Both the position numbers and the translations under genes were made by a program. From Planctomycetota bacterium (GTDB lineage Bacteria > Planctomycetota > PUPC01 > JACPCR01), in the NCBI GenBank assembly GCA_030740295.1, contig JASLXP010000797.1, positions 1 through 27,073 on the forward strand: a DNA stretch of 27,073 nt, read 5' to 3'. The first letter of the stretch is position 1, and every line of letters starts with the position of its first letter. The notes beneath the pieces are model-generated. The model was not told the origin of the DNA and ran no database searches. It saw nothing but the letters and a program-made list of their open reading frames with translations. Below, in pieces: positions 15,784 to 23,601 of this stretch.

Positions 15784-16887
15784 CTACCCCGTCCCCAGGC
15801 TCGCGGACACTTCCTGCCAATCGAGACGATTGCGGGCAACGTAAACGACGTGGTCCCCATTCCTCAGCTTCATGCTGGGTTCAGGCAAAGCGATGTAGGT
15901 GTCTTCCTCGCTTTCCCGGTAAACGGCCAGGACGTGCGCTCTGCTGTCCAATGCGCGCAGTGCTGACTGGCACTGTTCGACGGTGGTTTCGCTGGAGCTG
16001 ACCAGCTCCGAATAAAACTGCGCGCCGTCACGATTGGAGGAGAAGCTCTCGATGAGTCCGGAGACTCCTGGATCGATCGCCTCCTGTACGATCAGGTTAG
16101 ATGTCAGATTGCCCGCGTAGACGATTCTGTCGGCGCCGCACTGTTTGAGAAGCTTTTGCTTTGACCGATCAGCGCATTCAGCCACGCAAGTGCAGTTCTC
16201 GTTCATGCTTTTAATCATGATGACAATCGCTGAGACGATCGCGTCCGCATGGGAATCGTCGAGGTCCTCAGCCAATGCGATGGACATCCATGCTTCGGCA
16301 ACGTTGGCCCTTTTGAGAGGCTCTTCTTCAATTGGGCTGCCCCTGACGAAGTGAACATCCTCCAGGGCAAACGGAAGCTCCTCGATGGAATCGGTAACAA
16401 TCACAATCGGCCGTTCTCGTCCACGAGGGTCGGCGCGGAGTTCGGCAACTATCTGTTCGATCGTTCGAGCGGACGGGAAATTACAGAGAATGATGTGACT
16501 TTCTAGATCCACTTTAACTAACCCCCTTCTGCGGTTGATTCTGAAATCGAGTCCTACCTCCACCATCCTGCCGAGCAGATATGCCGCGACACCGATACCG
16601 CCCATATAGAAGAAAATGATGCTGACGATGCGGCCGCCGAGTGAAGAGGCCGATAGATCGCCGTAACCCACAGTCGTCGCAGTGGTCAGCGCCAGCCAGA
16701 TGCAATCCCACAAGCCGACATGCTCCTGAACATTTTCAATGGCCGCGTTTTCAAAATGCTGCACCAGCAAGGCACCAACCAACAGATCCGTGGCGAGAAA
16801 AAGGATGATGAACAGATCCTTATTCTTCAGGCGATTGAAACGCCGGAACAGCTTCGTAAAAGGCTGAAAAATAAAATTCTTGATCAA
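15784..16887 (-). CDS. Two-TM potassium channel with cytoplasmic RCK-type (TrkA-N/TrkA-C) domain
   Basis: A 367-residue protein counted from TTG 16887, which I prefer because AGGAG lies 8 bases upstream; an in-frame GTG at 16938 would add 17 residues but lacks a ribosome binding site. TM1 is ~24-42, the pore loop and selectivity filter TTVGYGDL are at 71-78, and TM2 is ~86-107, so K+ selectivity is well supported. The cytoplasmic part (~120-367) starts HIILCNFPSARTIEQIV and contains an RCK-N Rossmann-like unit followed by a TrkA-C-type subdomain ending LRNGDHVVYVA. The usual GxGxxG nucleotide loop is not visible, as in MthK-like channels gated by ions rather than NAD. It is convergent with the five-gene operon. 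Homotetramer in the inner membrane, likely ligand-gated. Confidence 0.92.
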   Translation of the reverse strand: MIKNFIFQPFTKLFRRFNRLKNKDLFIILFLATDLLVGALLVQHFENAAIENVQEHVGLWDCIWLALTTATTVGYGDLSASSLGGRIVSIIFFYMGGIGVAAYLLGRMVEVGLDFRINRRRGLVKVDLESHIILCNFPSARTIEQIVAELRADPRGRERPIVIVTDSIEELPFALEDVHFVRGSPIEEEPLKRANVAEAWMSIALAEDLDDSHADAIVSAIVIMIKSMNENCTCVAECADRSKQKLLKQCGADRIVYAGNLTSNLIVQEAIDPGVSGLIESFSSNRDGAQFYSELVSSSETTVEQCQSALRALDSRAHVLAVYRESEEDTYIALPEPSMKLRNGDHVVYVARNRLDWQEVSASLGTG

Positions 16888-17049
16888 GGACGGCTCTCCT
16901 GAGCTCACGGCCGATCCACCGCGGCGAATCGTATACACAAAGCGTCTTCAGGGAAAGTGATGAGCGCCAATCGACCGTGCCCCTCAGGACCTCCAGACCT
17001 GCTCTGCGTCCCTGGTTGAACCGTATCGTGCCTGTGAGCACGCGCTCCA

Positions 17050-18204
17050 CTACCCAAACGTTACATCAGGCGGAGTGATGAAGTCGTGAAAGCGTTCGGA
17101 GACATCTGCAGATTCAGGGTCGTCCTTGTGCACGATCAAGCGGTACTTGAACGCGAATTCTTCGCCCTTGCCGACCTTGTGGCCTCCATCGCGTGCTTTG
17201 TCACCATAGAAGTAGGACAGGCCAAACGGGTTCGCGGTCATGAGGCCGTAATTGCGTACGTGCCAGTAGGTGGGATACCGGAAGTTATCCGGATGATCGA
17301 AAATGGCGACGCCGACGTGTTTCTTGTGAGCCATGCCGGAGTAATCGCACCAGGGCGCGCGCTTGCCCCAGGTCTCCTTTTCGTCGAGGCCGTTGTAGCC
17401 GTTGGTGATGAGGCCGCCGACTGGCACGTCCATGGAGCTTGCGACTCTGACGCTCAAGATGCCGCCTTCCTTGGTGTCCTGGAAATGGAGTGGACCCTCG
17501 GTCGCGATGAACGTGACGTTGTAATCGATCATCCGCGTGGCTGCGGGATTGTTGTAGAAGGTGATCTCGCGAATTTCCTCGCACACTTTTTTGCCCTTGT
17601 TGCTGACCCAGTGGTTGCGGGCAACGAGCTTTCCATAGACGGGGCCCTGCTGCATAACTTCGAAGCCCTGGTGGACCTGCCGTGCGTGTCCCTCCTGTTC
17701 GCTCCAGTTGTCCGTGCCATTGAGCTCACCCCATGCGGTCCACACGGAGCGGTGATGCGGGTGGTCTTCTCTTTCGCCCTCGGGGCCGCCGGGCAAAGGG
17801 TAATCACGAGTGACGGTTTTGTTGTATGGGCCATTCAAAGGGTGCAGGAAAGGGCGGGGGTATTGCTCGCCGTAGTAGTAATTCGTCAGCAGTTTGCCGT
17901 TGAGGAAGACTGAGACTTTCTCGCCCTCATCGTCCACCAACTCGACGCCACTCTTGTGATTGAGTGAACGTTTGGAGCGGATATCAAAGGTCTTGCTTTT
18001 TCCCTTGCCGAGCTTGTTGATGAGCCACGTCAGCTTGACTTTTTCACCATTCGCATCGACCTGCACTGTTGTATCCGCGCCGGCGAGCGCGAGCCCGAGA
18101 CGAGCCGGATTTGAAACTGCGCTGGCGTCCAGCTCGATCGAAACGGGGCAGTGAATCCGATTGTGGTTGCCCGCATCGACAACGATTCCTTTTCTTCTGG
18201 CCAT
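17050..18204 (-). CDS. DUF6807 (formerly PmoA-like) family protein
   Basis: A 384-residue protein with no signal peptide or membrane segment. It begins MARRKGIVVDAGNHNR and carries the family hallmarks HPLNGPYNKTVTRDYP, EDHPHHRSVWTAWG, HFQDTKEGGILSVRVA and HVGVAIFDHPDNFRYPTYWH. The old name reflects a misassignment to methane monooxygenase; the protein is soluble and beta-rich, and such genes commonly sit with sugar dehydrogenases or isomerases in carbohydrate clusters. Here it follows the TIM-barrel isomerase with only two bases between stop and ATG, and its GGGAG ribosome binding site lies in the end of that gene, so the pair is one operon. The conserved His cluster suggests sugar or metal binding. 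Exact reaction unknown. Confidence 0.88.
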   Translation of the reverse strand: MARRKGIVVDAGNHNRIHCPVSIELDASAVSNPARLGLALAGADTTVQVDANGEKVKLTWLINKLGKGKSKTFDIRSKRSLNHKSGVELVDDEGEKVSVFLNGKLLTNYYYGEQYPRPFLHPLNGPYNKTVTRDYPLPGGPEGEREDHPHHRSVWTAWGELNGTDNWSEQEGHARQVHQGFEVMQQGPVYGKLVARNHWVSNKGKKVCEEIREITFYNNPAATRMIDYNVTFIATEGPLHFQDTKEGGILSVRVASSMDVPVGGLITNGYNGLDEKETWGKRAPWCDYSGMAHKKHVGVAIFDHPDNFRYPTYWHVRNYGLMTANPFGLSYFYGDKARDGGHKVGKGEEFAFKYRLIVHKDDPESADVSERFHDFITPPDVTFG

Positions 18205-18206
18205 GA

Positions 18207-19037
18207 TTAATTGCTCCCTTGAATTTCGTTCAGAACGGTCTTGAGGTGGTTTAAACTTTCCCGTGCGATGGTCACCGGATCGGGCGAGTAATCGAAAACT
18301 TCGACGGACACATAACCTTCGTATCCCATCTGCGCCAACGCCCCCAGCACCGGCCGAAAATCGGTATCGCCAAAGCCCGGCCCGCGCCGGTTGGCATCGT
18401 TGGCATGGACGTATTTCAACTTGTCGCCGACGCCCAGGATCATTTCATCGAGCGGCTTGCCCTCAGCGCTCATGCTCTTCACATCGACCATCATCTGAAA
18501 ATTCGGATGCCCAACTTCGTCGACCATTTTCATGGCATCGTCGAGGGTCTGAATAAAATTGCATTCCGGCGCGGGCAGCGATTCCATGAGCAGATAGACA
18601 TCCTTCTCACCCGCAACATCTGCGGCACTGCCGAACGCGGTCTTGGCGTATTCCCATGCCTGGTCGAATGAAACTCCCTCGAGCAGATTGCGTTGCGCGG
18701 GCGATCCGAAGACCAGCGTCTTGCCTCCGATATCCGCGCAGAGCCGGATGAGCTCGTGCAGATAATCAATGGTGAATTTCCGCGTCTTCTCATCGGGCGA
18801 GGTGAGGTAGAGCCCGTCCGGCCCGAGCATGAGCCAATGGAGCCCGGTCAGATGAATCCCTTTAGCGTCGGCTTGTTCGCGCAGCTCTTTGCGGCGGTCG
18901 GCATCAATATCAAACGCGCCCTTGGCGAGTGTGAAAGGTGCTACCTCCATACCGTCGTATCCAAGCTCGGCCGCGCTGGCCAGTTGGTCTTCGAAAGACC
19001 ATCCCTCATAGGTCTCATTACAGATGGCAAATTTCAT
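18207..19037 (-). CDS. Sugar phosphate isomerase/epimerase family (xylose-isomerase-like TIM barrel)
   Basis: A 276-residue protein of the AP-endonuclease-2/xylose-isomerase-like superfamily. It starts MKFAICNETYEGWSFEDQL, has AAELGYDGMEV on strand two, and shows the four metal-ligand positions E152 (LMESLP), D185 (MVDVKS), H211 (YVHANDANR) and E246 (SVEVF). R217 after the HAND motif is also present. Related D-tagatose 3-epimerase-type enzymes use these to bind Mn2+ or Mg2+ and shift a proton at C3 or C1/C2 of keto sugars. The His normally three residues after the Asp ligand is Ser188 here, so substrate handling may differ. First gene of a two-gene operon with DUF6807; a promoter candidate lies 45 bases upstream. 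No clear ribosome binding site precedes ATG 19037. Confidence 0.88.
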   Translation of the reverse strand: MKFAICNETYEGWSFEDQLASAAELGYDGMEVAPFTLAKGAFDIDADRRKELREQADAKGIHLTGLHWLMLGPDGLYLTSPDEKTRKFTIDYLHELIRLCADIGGKTLVFGSPAQRNLLEGVSFDQAWEYAKTAFGSAADVAGEKDVYLLMESLPAPECNFIQTLDDAMKMVDEVGHPNFQMMVDVKSMSAEGKPLDEMILGVGDKLKYVHANDANRRGPGFGDTDFRPVLGALAQMGYEGYVSVEVFDYSPDPVTIARESLNHLKTVLNEIQGSN

Positions 19038-19081
19038 ATCAAAATGTCTGTGGTGTCGCGGCTGACAATGTCGAGCGCCCC

Positions 19082-19110
19082 TCTATAACCCCTGACGGGA
19101 TTTTTTTAAA
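19082..19110 (-). promoter_or_regulatory. Promoter candidate for the isomerase-DUF6807 operon
   Basis: On the minus strand TTTAAA (19105-19110), a 17-base spacer and TATAGA (19082-19087) give 4/6 matches to each sigma-70 box at ideal spacing. Transcription would begin near 19075, about 38 bases before the isomerase ATG. The match is moderate and untested. Confidence 0.4.
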
Positions 19111-19267
19111 GCGGGTGGAAGAAAGTAATAATGGAGTGATGGGCTGCCACATGGCAACGGTCAGATTGACTTACCAGCATCTGGACGAGTCGAGCGCAGC
19201 GAGAAGAGTCCTGCAAGCAGAAAGTCACACATATCCATCACCCCAACTGCTGAGCGGCTTATGATGC

Positions 19268-22200
19268 TCACTCGGTCGACAGGTCGGACAGTTTGAATGC
19301 GTAGAGGAAGCCGTCGCCTGAAGCGGCCACCAGGTGTGCGGCCGTCGCTGCCATGCCAAATATGCGCGCTCTGCCTGCCAGGCACGTGCGGACGTGCGAG
19401 CCATCATCCTTTTTCAGTTGAACGATCTCTCCGCCGTAAGTGGCGGCGAAGAGTGAATCGCCGTGCACGAGCAGGGAGCTTGCTGCCGATGTTTCAAGAG
19501 TAGTCTGCCATACTGGCTTTTCGTTATCGGGCTTCAGACTGGCGAGGTTACGGTTTTCCGTGGCGAGGAAGGTGACTTCCCCATCCACGATCGGCGCGGC
19601 CGATGGCTCGCCCAGTTGCCAGCGCCGCTGAAGCCCGCCTTCCTGATCGAGAGCGAAGAGGACGCCATCTGCTGAGCCTGCAAGGATGGTGTTGCCTGAT
19701 ACGACCGGGGCAAACAGTACCGCCGCCTCCGTATCGAATGTCCAGACCTCCTTCAAAAAGTTCTCACCGGCATCCTCTGTAGGCTCAAGGCAGTAGACCT
19801 CGCCGCTGGCGTTTCCAATGATGAGTCGCTCTTCGGAGAGAATCGGCCCGGTCAGGAAAGTGCTGTTATCCGGATGATTGAATTCGTACTCTTTGCCGCC
19901 GAATTCGAGACCGAGCCCAAACACTTTTGCACCGGCGGACACAAAAACAGTATTTCCAAGGATGCACGGGGTGGTGACCACCGGTTCACCCGCGTCAAAT
20001 GCTCCTTTCCAGCGTGAGAATCCAGTGGACTGCTCGATTGCGTAGATCCGGCCGTTGCCGTTGCCGAAGATGAGCGAACGCACACCATTGATGCGTGCCT
20101 GTGCAGGACCGGAAGCGGTGAGGCTGAATGCGCCCTTTCTGGATATCTCGTAATCCCTCGGCTCGAGTGTGATTTCGTTGTTGCGGAATCTGACAGCCAT
20201 CAGCCGGCCTTCACTCGTCTTCTGATAGGCGACACCGTCATCGACGAAGGGCTTTGCACCCAGGCCGCCACCTGCAGCGAGGCACCAGAGAGGCGCGCCG
20301 GTTCTTGCACTGAGACACCAGAGCTGGTTGCCGGGGCCTTCGGTGCGGCTCGTTGGAACCAGCACTCGTCCAGCCCTCAGGGTGACAGGGCCCGTGGCTT
20401 TGCCAAAAGGGGGCCAGCCTGATGCGCCGCTGAACGACCAGCGACGCCGAAAACGATCCTCTTCGAACTGCCGGAATTCGATAGACCTCACTCCATTGCC
20501 GGCTGCGAAAAAGTGCCGGCCCTCCTCCGTCACCTTCAACCAGACGGGGGACTCAAACTCGATGGATTTACTGCCCTTGAGCGCGTCGTAAACGGGATTC
20601 TTGTCCTGCTGAACTTCGACGCCCAGGCCGAGCACGTTCCCCTTCGTGCCGGTGAGAAAAACCAGCGCGGCTTCAACGGACGGCTGAGTCAATGGCGGCT
20701 CAGGTAGTTCCAGAACCTGCCAGTCATCTCGTTCCGCAACGCCTTTGTCATCGATGCGGACGGAGGTAACGCGGCCTTTTCCCTCAATCTCCTGCAGAAA
20801 GACAGCGAAAGGCGAAATGATGATCGGCGGCTGAACGACCCGGCCCTCGATATTAATCCCGCCGATACTCTTGCCGTCATCGCCGACGACATAAACGTGC
20901 CCTCGTTCCGTGCAGATGAACGTGAGCAGACGTTCGCCGCCCGCGGTTTTCATTCGGGCCTGGAGGGGGGCGCAACTCAGCGCGTTGGGCAGCTCTGTCC
21001 ATGCAACCGTTTCACCGGAGAAGGCATCAAATGCAAGCAGGCGGGGTGACCAGTCGCCCTCGCGTTCGGGCTGGGTACTCAACCAGATACGCTTGCCATC
21101 GGTGGTGGGTGTCGAGGTTACCTCTCCCTTCAGTCGCACCCGCCACTTTTCGGTACCATCGCCGGAGGAAATGAGGATCAGATCGCGGTTGGCACCGTCA
21201 AAGCCCAGTATGTGTGCGGGGGCATTCGGAAGAGGCACTTCGGTCAGGGGGAGCTCACTGTGGCCGTGCGGCGCGGCCCAGCGTATTTTGCCGGACTCCG
21301 GTACAACGCCGTAGAACACGCCGCCGGCCTGGATGACTGCCAATGCCGCGCCTTCCGCCTCCGCGGTTTCGAAAATCTCTTTGCCCCAGGCCGCGCGCGT
21401 TGCCTCTCCTTTCGGCAGGTAGAGCGTCTGGGTGAGCCCGCTGGAGATTGCTGGCGGGCCTTCATATTTCTCCACCTTCAAATCTTTCAGAATGCCCGGC
21501 ACTTCAAAGGAGATCTCTATCTCGCCGACCTGGGCTTCGTCGATCGCTTTACGCGCCAAGCGAACGTAGCTTTTGAGCTCTTCATCATTCGCGGCTTCCG
21601 GCACTTCCTCGATCAGATTCTTGAACTGATTCAAGACCGTCTGGTAGTCGTGCCTCTTCAGCAGGCCGGGCGCGTCTTCCTTTAAGGTGCGTATCTTGGT
21701 TTCTTTTGCCTGGGCCGAAGATTCGGATTCGATTTCCTTCTGAAGCGCTTCAATCTTCCCCTTGGCGGTCTGGGCATCGACGGAGCCCGGTCTGTACTTT
21801 ACGGCGCTCTCATAGAATGCGATTCCGGCCGCTTTGTCGCCATCGAGGACGCTCTTCTCGGCGAGCTTTATGAACGCGCCCTGCGCGACCGGGCGCATGA
21901 CAAATTCGAAATTGGGATCGCCATTGAGATATTTCTCGATCTGTTCGATGACCTCTTGATATTCTCCATTCGAAGCAGCCTGCTGGATTTTGATCAGCGA
22001 TGCGATCTCTTTCACCCGGTCCTGCTGCCGGTCGGTATAAGGGCTCTCCCAGAATCTCTTTTCAAGTTCGAGGGCTTCATCCATGCGGCCGTCGGCGAAT
22101 GACTCAACGAGGTCATCGAATACAGGATTCTCGGTTACCTTCTCCGGAGGGTTGAGCAGGAAGTAAGCAAGAAAAGCCATCCCAGCGAGGGCAAGCACCA

Positions 22201-23350
22201 CAAGGCTGACCGTCGTGATAGTTTGACTGGTTGAATTCTGGCCGTGCACTCGGGGCTCACGCCGGCGTACCTGTCCACCGGCATAGCCGCCGAGAGAGAC
22301 GAACTCATCTCCAGAACCGTCGTCGGTCACGAGTCGGATGCCGCTGTCCTGTTTGGTTTCAACGGCCGATTCCGGATTGGGTGGCTGGAATCCCGGCGGC
22401 TGGGCAGCAGTCATCGAAGGCTGCGCCGGTGGCGGATGCTGCACAGGTGGTGGCTGCATCGATGACGGCTTAGCCTGTTGGCCGGTCTGCGCATCATCAT
22501 TGAATTCCCAGCCGGTCTGTGCGGTGGGCGGCTCGTCGGACAGCGATGATTCGGTGAACCGGATGTTGCTGATGTCCGGGTCGGCGCCGAGGCCGGGCTT
22601 CTCTTCGCCGAACAGTCCGCCGGTGTCGAGCCTCATGGCCGATTCTGCCGGCCGGCCTTCAGGGGGATCGGCAAAGCCCGGCAGGTTGGGAGCATCATCC
22701 AGGATGACGGGGTCGATCGCGTCGTCGTCGTCTTCATCCTTGAAATTGACGTCCAGCTTTACACGCTCGTGGTCTTCCGTCACGGGCTCGAGCTCCGGCT
22801 CGTCAGATTCAGTGACGCTAGCCATGTCAAAAGCATTCGGACTGGACGGATCGGTCTTTTCAGTAACCAGGTCCTTCAGATTCATGGTTTGCGGGCTGCC
22901 TTCATCCACTGAAGGCGGCCCGAAATCGATATCTTTGAGGTCGATGGTCTGCGGAGGGAGGGACGACGATTTTTCCTTCTCAGGCAACAGATTGGCGAGA
23001 GTGGTCGATTCATCTACCGGCAAATCCACGAACTTCTGCGGCATCATACTGCCATCCAACTCTTCGAAACGCAGGGTGTACTGACCGAGCACTACCGTGT
23101 CGCCGTGGCGGAAACGGCCCTGTGCGCGGGGTTGGCCGTTAACCATGATCGGCGCGCGTGAAGATGGGGTTCTGAAGACCCACGTCTGTCCATCGAACTG
23201 CACCTGGACATGCACGGGGAAGATATCTTCGCCATCGAGAACGTAATGGTTGTTTTCACCCGAGCCGAAAGAGGTCATCCCACTGGACTCGAGCTTCATT
23301 TCACTGACCTCGCCCGTCGGCGCAGTGTATTTGAATTGGGCGGACGACAT
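19268..23350 (-). CDS. FHA-like domain / single TM helix / large PQQ-type beta-propeller protein
   Basis: A 1360-residue protein. Residues ~20-100 have an FHA-like fold pattern, but the conserved GR is G29-S30 and the SRxH motif is F44-P-V-H47; only the histidine and the NG at 71-72 remain, so phosphothreonine binding is doubtful. Residues ~105-370 are acidic and then Pro/Gln-rich, apparently disordered. One hydrophobic helix (TTVSLVVLALAGMAFLAYFL) lies at ~376-398. A helical TPR-like region (~410-600) with GEYQEVIEQIEKYLNGDP and DKAAGIAFYESAVKYRPG follows, then propeller blades to the end, e.g. RLLAFDAFSGETVAW, WCLSARTGAPLWCL, YAIEQSTGFSRW and LFALDQEGGLQRRW. With no signal peptide, the FHA side should be cytoplasmic and the propeller extracytoplasmic. 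It may be a trans-membrane scaffold or sensor. Ribosome binding site weak. Confidence 0.88.
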   Translation of the reverse strand: MSSAQFKYTAPTGEVSEMKLESSGMTSFGSGENNHYVLDGEDIFPVHVQVQFDGQTWVFRTPSSRAPIMVNGQPRAQGRFRHGDTVVLGQYTLRFEELDGSMMPQKFVDLPVDESTTLANLLPEKEKSSSLPPQTIDLKDIDFGPPSVDEGSPQTMNLKDLVTEKTDPSSPNAFDMASVTESDEPELEPVTEDHERVKLDVNFKDEDDDDAIDPVILDDAPNLPGFADPPEGRPAESAMRLDTGGLFGEEKPGLGADPDISNIRFTESSLSDEPPTAQTGWEFNDDAQTGQQAKPSSMQPPPVQHPPPAQPSMTAAQPPGFQPPNPESAVETKQDSGIRLVTDDGSGDEFVSLGGYAGGQVRRREPRVHGQNSTSQTITTVSLVVLALAGMAFLAYFLLNPPEKVTENPVFDDLVESFADGRMDEALELEKRFWESPYTDRQQDRVKEIASLIKIQQAASNGEYQEVIEQIEKYLNGDPNFEFVMRPVAQGAFIKLAEKSVLDGDKAAGIAFYESAVKYRPGSVDAQTAKGKIEALQKEIESESSAQAKETKIRTLKEDAPGLLKRHDYQTVLNQFKNLIEEVPEAANDEELKSYVRLARKAIDEAQVGEIEISFEVPGILKDLKVEKYEGPPAISSGLTQTLYLPKGEATRAAWGKEIFETAEAEGAALAVIQAGGVFYGVVPESGKIRWAAPHGHSELPLTEVPLPNAPAHILGFDGANRDLILISSGDGTEKWRVRLKGEVTSTPTTDGKRIWLSTQPEREGDWSPRLLAFDAFSGETVAWTELPNALSCAPLQARMKTAGGERLLTFICTERGHVYVVGDDGKSIGGINIEGRVVQPPIIISPFAVFLQEIEGKGRVTSVRIDDKGVAERDDWQVLELPEPPLTQPSVEAALVFLTGTKGNVLGLGVEVQQDKNPVYDALKGSKSIEFESPVWLKVTEEGRHFFAAGNGVRSIEFRQFEEDRFRRRWSFSGASGWPPFGKATGPVTLRAGRVLVPTSRTEGPGNQLWCLSARTGAPLWCLAAGGGLGAKPFVDDGVAYQKTSEGRLMAVRFRNNEITLEPRDYEISRKGAFSLTASGPAQARINGVRSLIFGNGNGRIYAIEQSTGFSRWKGAFDAGEPVVTTPCILGNTVFVSAGAKVFGLGLEFGGKEYEFNHPDNSTFLTGPILSEERLIIGNASGEVYCLEPTEDAGENFLKEVWTFDTEAAVLFAPVVSGNTILAGSADGVLFALDQEGGLQRRWQLGEPSAAPIVDGEVTFLATENRNLASLKPDNEKPVWQTTLETSAASSLLVHGDSLFAATYGGEIVQLKKDDGSHVRTCLAGRARIFGMAATAAHLVAASGDGFLYAFKLSDLSTE

Positions 23351-23601
23351 GATGCTTCAGGACGGTTCGCTGATAATGTATGGGCGCGTGAATGGGCGCA
23401 CCGGGCATCATACCACAAGTTGGGATGTGTCGTTTATAGATGTTCGGCCCAGGGATGCCATGCTGCTAAAGGAGGAGGTGTGAGCCTGGGAGCGTGGGTA
23501 CCTGAGCTCACAGCATCAGTGAATGCAGATCCCTTTCTCGATATGCTGAAATGGCCTTCAGGTCATTCCGAAAAACGCCCCAGATGAGCTGAACGCGTCG
23601 C

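Noticed and set aside
17086..17913. 275-codon open frame on the plus strand opposite the DUF6807 gene
   Set aside because: It is fully antisense to a well-recognised gene, has the Val/Ala/Asp-rich composition of a codon-bias shadow, and shows no family motif.
17050..18204. Particulate methane monooxygenase subunit (PmoA)
   Set aside because: The old family name suggests this, but the protein is soluble with no membrane helices and is adjacent to a sugar isomerase.
22338..23084. 248-codon Ser/Gly-rich plus-strand frame opposite the FHA-propeller gene
   Set aside because: Its low-complexity composition is the mirror of the acidic and Pro-rich linker codons on the coding strand.
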